Of a DNA stretch of 8,929 nt, positions 6,478 through 8,929 are shown in pieces (within the stretch, counting starts at the first letter, position 1; the number at the start of each line of letters is the position of its first letter). The stretch covers positions 1 through 8,929 of the forward strand of contig CALDPL010000026.1 of assembly GCA_937911965.1 (NCBI GenBank). Reading direction: 5' to 3'. Position numbers and translations under genes: made by a program. The notes beneath the pieces are model-generated. The model made no database searches. It was not told where the DNA came from and worked only from the letters and a program-made list of their open reading frames with translations. This DNA is from an uncultured Allomuricauda sp. GTDB lineage: Bacteria; Bacteroidota; Bacteroidia; Flavobacteriales; Flavobacteriaceae.

Positions 6478-8220
6478 ATGGGAAAATCAATAATCAATTT
6501 GGGCAAAATGCTCCTCATGGCCATGCTGCTTTGTTTCTCCTCCTGTCAGGAAGAATTCGAGGAAGTGGGCGGGGAGCCCACAGATCAAAGTATTCAGGCC
6601 CATTCCAATACCGCAAGCCTGATCGAGAAGACTACGGCCCACGACGGCTCTTTTGACAATATGGTGGATGGCGCCGGCTGTTTTGCCATAAAGTTCCCCT
6701 ATAAGGTCAGTGTGAACGGGGTGGACCTAAGCATCAATTCCAGGGACGACCTTAAGACCATTAAGGAACTCCTGACGCAGCTAGTGGACCAACAGGCCCT
6801 TATCGACCTTGTGTTTCCCATAGTAATAACCTTGGGGGACTACAGTGAAATAAATGTGGCGGACAAGGAACAGTTGTTGGCCTTGGTCAGGGACTGTATC
6901 GAAAAGGGGGACGACCGCATCGGCTGCATCGATTTTGTATACCCCATCACCCTGTTCACCTTCGATATGGACCACCAGCGCACCGGTGAGGTCATCGTCA
7001 CCGGTGATATGGAAATGAGGAGGTTCTTTTCAGGCTTGGAAGGCAATGTTCTGACCGGCATCGCCTTTCCGATCCAACTTAAGAAATCCGATGGCAGCAA
7101 ATTGGAGATCGGCAGTGTGGAGGAATTGGTGGCTGCCCTGGAACAGGCCCAAAAGGAATGCGACAAGGTCAATTTGATTACCAAAGAGGCCTTGGATGCC
7201 TTTCTGATAAAATGTCCCTTGAAAGTGAGGGAAGTGTTCCGGGAACAATTGGACCACAGCGAGCAATACTACGGTTCCACCCTGACCTTCTCCCAGGACG
7301 GCAGTGTGGTGCTCACCAATAAGGGAGGAGAAAAGGTTTCGGGAAGTTGGGACAGCAAGGAGACGGACCAGGGGGTGCTATTGGCCCTGCAGTTCGACGA
7401 TCTGGTCGATTTTACCCTGGAGTGGATGGTGTACAAACTGGAAGACCATGTACTGAAACTTTACCTGGACAACGGAAATGGAATAATTCTTAAAAAGTGG
7501 TGTGGGAACCAGCCTCCCCAGCATCCGGACCCAGAAACCCTCAGGGCCCTGCTTGCGGAATGTGAGTGGGTGATTAAAAAGCACAAAGTGGAAGGGGAGG
7601 AGACCCAAAGTCTGTTGGGGCATGGATTCCAATTCGCTGCGGATGGCAGCCTGAGCCTGGGCGATGGGATGAACCTAAGCCAGGGAAGTTGGGAAATTGG
7701 AGTGGATGACAGCCTTCGGCCCGTCCTGACCATAACCATGGAAAACGACTTGGAACCCAGTTTCCAATGGCCCCTATGGGATCTGACGGAATCCCGGTTG
7801 AAATTCAAAATGGAAGAAGGTGCCCATGAGTTGATTTTGCTGCGCCTATGCGATGGGGACATGCAGGATGCGGATTTGGTCGAAAACAGGAATTTTGTCA
7901 TGGGAGAGCCATGGACCCTGAGCCGGTTCACCGAAGGGGAGAATGACCTGACCGCCGCTTTTGAGGGCATGGAATTCCAATTTGCAGTGGACAACCAGAG
8001 TGAAGTAATTTCAGCCGAAGGGCCTTTGGCCACGGGACTGTGGAGAATCCTCCGGGAATCTGGGGAAGGCCTGAGGTTTTATCTCAATCTGGAGGCCAGT
8101 ACAGCGCTTGGGGCATTGACCGGCGACTGGAAAGTGGTCATTGTCTCCGCAACAGAAATCGAACTTGTCGATGACAGCGATTCGAACAAGGTAAAAAGTC
8201 TAGTTTTTGTAAGGATGTAA
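6478..8220 (+). CDS. Predicted surface-exposed modular lipoprotein of unknown function
   Basis: I do not recognise a named family. The 580-residue product starts with a short basic region and a hydrophobic core (about 11-20), then a lipobox-like LLCFSSC with Cys23 as the predicted lipidation site. The residues right after it, QEEFEE, are the acidic type that acts as a surface-export signal in Bacteroidota lipoproteins, so the protein is probably displayed on the cell surface. After a low-complexity tether (about 30-65) come four short repeats with an [FY]P[IY] core (about 67-228), then three lipocalin-like beta-rich repeats of about 100 residues (about 246-342, 361-458, 470-580). Cysteines bracket the first two of these (246/342 and 361/458), suggesting disulfides. 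No catalytic motif is visible; ligand binding or adhesion is plausible but inferred. The gene is divergent from the ECF sigma/fecR/receptor operon, is monocistronic, and ends at a strong terminator. The ATG at 6478 is chosen because it gives the signal peptide. Confidence 0.9.
   Translation: MGKSIINLGKMLLMAMLLCFSSCQEEFEEVGGEPTDQSIQAHSNTASLIEKTTAHDGSFDNMVDGAGCFAIKFPYKVSVNGVDLSINSRDDLKTIKELLTQLVDQQALIDLVFPIVITLGDYSEINVADKEQLLALVRDCIEKGDDRIGCIDFVYPITLFTFDMDHQRTGEVIVTGDMEMRRFFSGLEGNVLTGIAFPIQLKKSDGSKLEIGSVEELVAALEQAQKECDKVNLITKEALDAFLIKCPLKVREVFREQLDHSEQYYGSTLTFSQDGSVVLTNKGGEKVSGSWDSKETDQGVLLALQFDDLVDFTLEWMVYKLEDHVLKLYLDNGNGIILKKWCGNQPPQHPDPETLRALLAECEWVIKKHKVEGEETQSLLGHGFQFAADGSLSLGDGMNLSQGSWEIGVDDSLRPVLTITMENDLEPSFQWPLWDLTESRLKFKMEEGAHELILLRLCDGDMQDADLVENRNFVMGEPWTLSRFTEGENDLTAAFEGMEFQFAVDNQSEVISAEGPLATGLWRILRESGEGLRFYLNLEASTALGALTGDWKVVIVSATEIELVDDSDSNKVKSLVFVRM
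6676..7161 (+). repeat. Four degenerate FPI-type repeats within the lipoprotein
   Basis: Protein-level repeats with the pattern: hydrophobic pair, [FY]P[IY]x[VIL], a short polar turn, a beta strand, then an amphipathic helix. Units lie at residues 67-100 (FPYKVSVNG), 109-140 (FPIVITLGD), 150-187 (YPITLFTFD) and 192-228 (FPIQLKKSDG). Cysteines occur at 68, 140, 150 and 228, near unit boundaries. The DNA itself is not visibly repeated, so the duplications are old. Confidence 0.6.
7213..8217 (+). repeat. Three lipocalin-like beta repeats within the lipoprotein
   Basis: Three units of about 97-111 residues align by a GxxFxF strand, a DGS or equivalent turn, a G-[SL]-W motif and paired LxL strands. 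Anchors are YYGSTLTFSQDGSVVL and SGSW (unit 1), LLGHGFQFAADGSLSL and QGSW (unit 2), and FEGMEFQFAVDNQSEV and TGLW (unit 3). Units 1 and 2 close with a Cys (WC at 341-342, RLC at 456-458); unit 3 ends the protein with VFVRM and has no Cys. The fold assignment is by eye. Confidence 0.55.
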
Positions 8221-8245
8221 AGATTTTTCCCCAATTTTTCTTTAA

Positions 8246-8284
8246 AAAGGGACGGCCTTCCCCAATGCCGTCCTTTTCTTTTTT
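8246..8284 (+). terminator. Intrinsic terminator of the lipoprotein gene
   Basis: An 11-bp stem pairs 8246-8256 (AAAGGGACGGC) with 8267-8277 (GCCGTCCTTTT) with one G-U pair, around a 10-base loop, and runs into a T-rich tract to 8284. It lies 26 bases after the lipoprotein stop. The A-rich 5' side means it may also work in the other direction. Confidence 0.85.
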
Positions 8285-8293
8285 AATAATGCT

Positions 8294-8301
8294 TAAATTT
8301 G
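8294..8301 (+). promoter_or_regulatory. Bacteroidota -7 promoter element for ffh
   Basis: TAAATTTG at 8294-8301 matches TAnnTTTG exactly, just after the terminator and 25 bases before the ffh ATG. No convincing -33 TTTG is seen at the expected distance. Confidence 0.5.
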
Positions 8302-8326
8302 TCCTCCCATTAAATCACAAGTAGGC

Positions 8327-8761
8327 ATGTTCGACAATTTAAGCGATAAACTTGACAAGGCGCTGCACGTCCTCAAAGGACATGGACAGATCAACGAGAT
8401 CAATGTGGCCGAAACCCTTAAAGAGGTGCGAAGGGCCCTCTTGGATGCCGACGTCAACTTTAAGATCGCCAAGGACTTTACCAACACCGTAAAGGAAAAG
8501 GCGCTGGGACAGAATGTATTGACCACGCTCCAGCCGGGACAGCTCATGGTGAAGATCGTGAAGGACGAGCTGACCACCCTCATGGGAGGGGAGGCCGAGG
8601 ATATCGATCTCTCGGGCGACCCATCGGTTATTCTGATGTCCGGATTACAGGGATCCGGTAAGACCACATTTTCCGGAAAGCTGGCCAATTACCTCAAAAC
8701 TCAAGGAAGACAGGTGCTCTTGGTAGCCTGTGATATTTACCGGCCTGCCGCCATCGACCAA
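8327..8761 (+). CDS. ffh: Signal recognition particle protein Ffh, cut off in the GTPase domain
   Basis: Ffh binds 4.5S RNA and the signal sequences of nascent membrane proteins, and with FtsY uses GTP to deliver ribosomes to the Sec translocon. The 145 codons here cover the N-domain (about 1-85, with KEVRRALLDADVNFKIAKDF) and the start of the G-domain: P-loop GLQGSGKTT at 106-114 and the DIYRPAAIDQ motif at 136-145. Family members are about 440-450 residues, so two thirds is missing: the rest of the G-domain and the methionine-rich M-domain. After Gln145 (codon 8759-8761) the frame gives ten unrelated Arg-rich residues and stops at 8792-8794. The break coincides with a switch to antisense citrate synthase sequence, so it reflects a chimeric join or rearrangement rather than a point mutation. 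The gene has its own -7 element and follows the lipoprotein terminator. Confidence 0.95.
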
Positions 8762-8766
8762 CGACC
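8754..8766. other. Junction between ffh and an unrelated antisense gene fragment
   Basis: Recognisable Ffh coding sequence ends at about 8761, and recognisable citrate synthase sequence on the opposite strand begins at about 8763. There is no spacer, no insertion-sequence end, no tRNA and no target-site duplication. Composition becomes visibly GC-richer to the right. The exact base is uncertain because either side may share a few bases at the join. Confidence 0.8.
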
Positions 8767-8927
8767 TCGGCGTCGTCATGGCGGGCGCCAATGACCGACA
8801 CTGCCGTACGGGAGACATCCATCGGGTGGGCGTCTTTGGGGAGCAGATCGATAGCGGCTTTGACTTCAGGGGCCAGCGCACGGTTGGAGCGTTCCAGTGT
8901 GATGAAGTCATCCAATTCGGCCTGTGA
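8763..8927 (-). pseudogene. Fragment of a citrate synthase / 2-methylcitrate synthase family gene
   Basis: Read leftward from the right edge, 55 codons stay open and give QAELDDF, then NRALAPEV, then LLPKDAHPMDVSRTAVSVIG. The pattern ELxxF, NR-x-L-x-x-x-V, LPKDAHPMDVxRTAVSxxG is typical of the region just before the active-site part of bacterial citrate and 2-methylcitrate synthases, which condense acetyl- or propionyl-CoA with oxaloacetate. Both ends are missing: the upstream part lies beyond 8929, and the downstream part is replaced by antisense ffh. The fragment is GC-richer than the rest of the window and looks actinobacterial or proteobacterial rather than flavobacterial. The match to the superfamily is fairly firm; the choice between citrate and methylcitrate synthase is open. 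Confidence 0.7.
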
Positions 8928-8929
8928 TG

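Noticed and set aside
7461..8033. 190-codon minus-strand open frame opposite the lipoprotein
   Set aside because: The plus-strand frame has a signal peptide, lipobox and internal protein repeats; the reverse product is Ser/Pro/Arg-rich shadow sequence.
8730..8927. Plus-strand open frame across the ffh junction
   Set aside because: It spans the chimeric join, and to the right it is antisense to the citrate synthase fragment.
1..8929. CRISPR arrays, tRNA or rRNA genes, insertion sequences, integrase sites
   Set aside because: No regularly spaced direct repeats, cloverleaf-like sequences, transposase motifs or terminal inverted repeats were seen on either strand.

Overview
The window looks like chromosomal DNA of a marine-type Flavobacteriaceae bacterium (Bacteroidota) of roughly balanced GC. 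The evidence is the AnnTTTG-class -7 promoter elements (TAnnTTTG), the absence of Shine-Dalgarno sequences before starts, a sigma/FecR/TonB-receptor cassette with a DUF4974-type FecR and an STN plus carboxypeptidase-regulatory-like receptor, and a lipoprotein with a Bacteroidota-style acidic surface-export signal. The last ~168 bases do not belong to this genome context.

Layout, left to right. Positions 1-282 (minus) hold the N-terminal 94 codons of a conserved flavobacterial protein of unknown function that runs off the left edge. The gap 283-559 holds a terminator-like hairpin facing right with no rightward gene before it, an AT-rich inverted repeat and the argS promoter element. Positions 560-2338 (plus) are a complete argS (arginyl-tRNA synthetase). 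Its stop lies one base from the stop of a converging operon read on the minus strand: ECF sigma factor (6367-5870), FecR-type anti-sigma factor (5793-4882), then TonB-dependent receptor (4928-2340). Divergent from the sigma gene is a 580-residue predicted surface lipoprotein (6478-8220, plus) that I do not recognise; it is built of four short N-terminal repeats and three C-terminal lipocalin-like repeats, and ends in a clear intrinsic terminator. Then comes ffh (signal recognition particle GTPase) with its own -7 element. It reads normally for 145 codons and is cut off inside its GTPase domain at about 8761, where the sequence switches to a GC-richer antisense piece of a citrate synthase family gene.

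How the genes fit together. By analogy with Fec-type cell-surface signalling, the receptor's STN domain would contact the periplasmic part of FecR when ligand binds, releasing the ECF sigma factor. There is no SusD gene in the operon; the divergent surface lipoprotein occupies the place where a ligand-capturing partner or regulated output gene might be expected. That link is inference from position only. The argS and ffh genes are housekeeping neighbours. The ffh/citrate synthase join is most likely an assembly or amplification chimera at a contig end.
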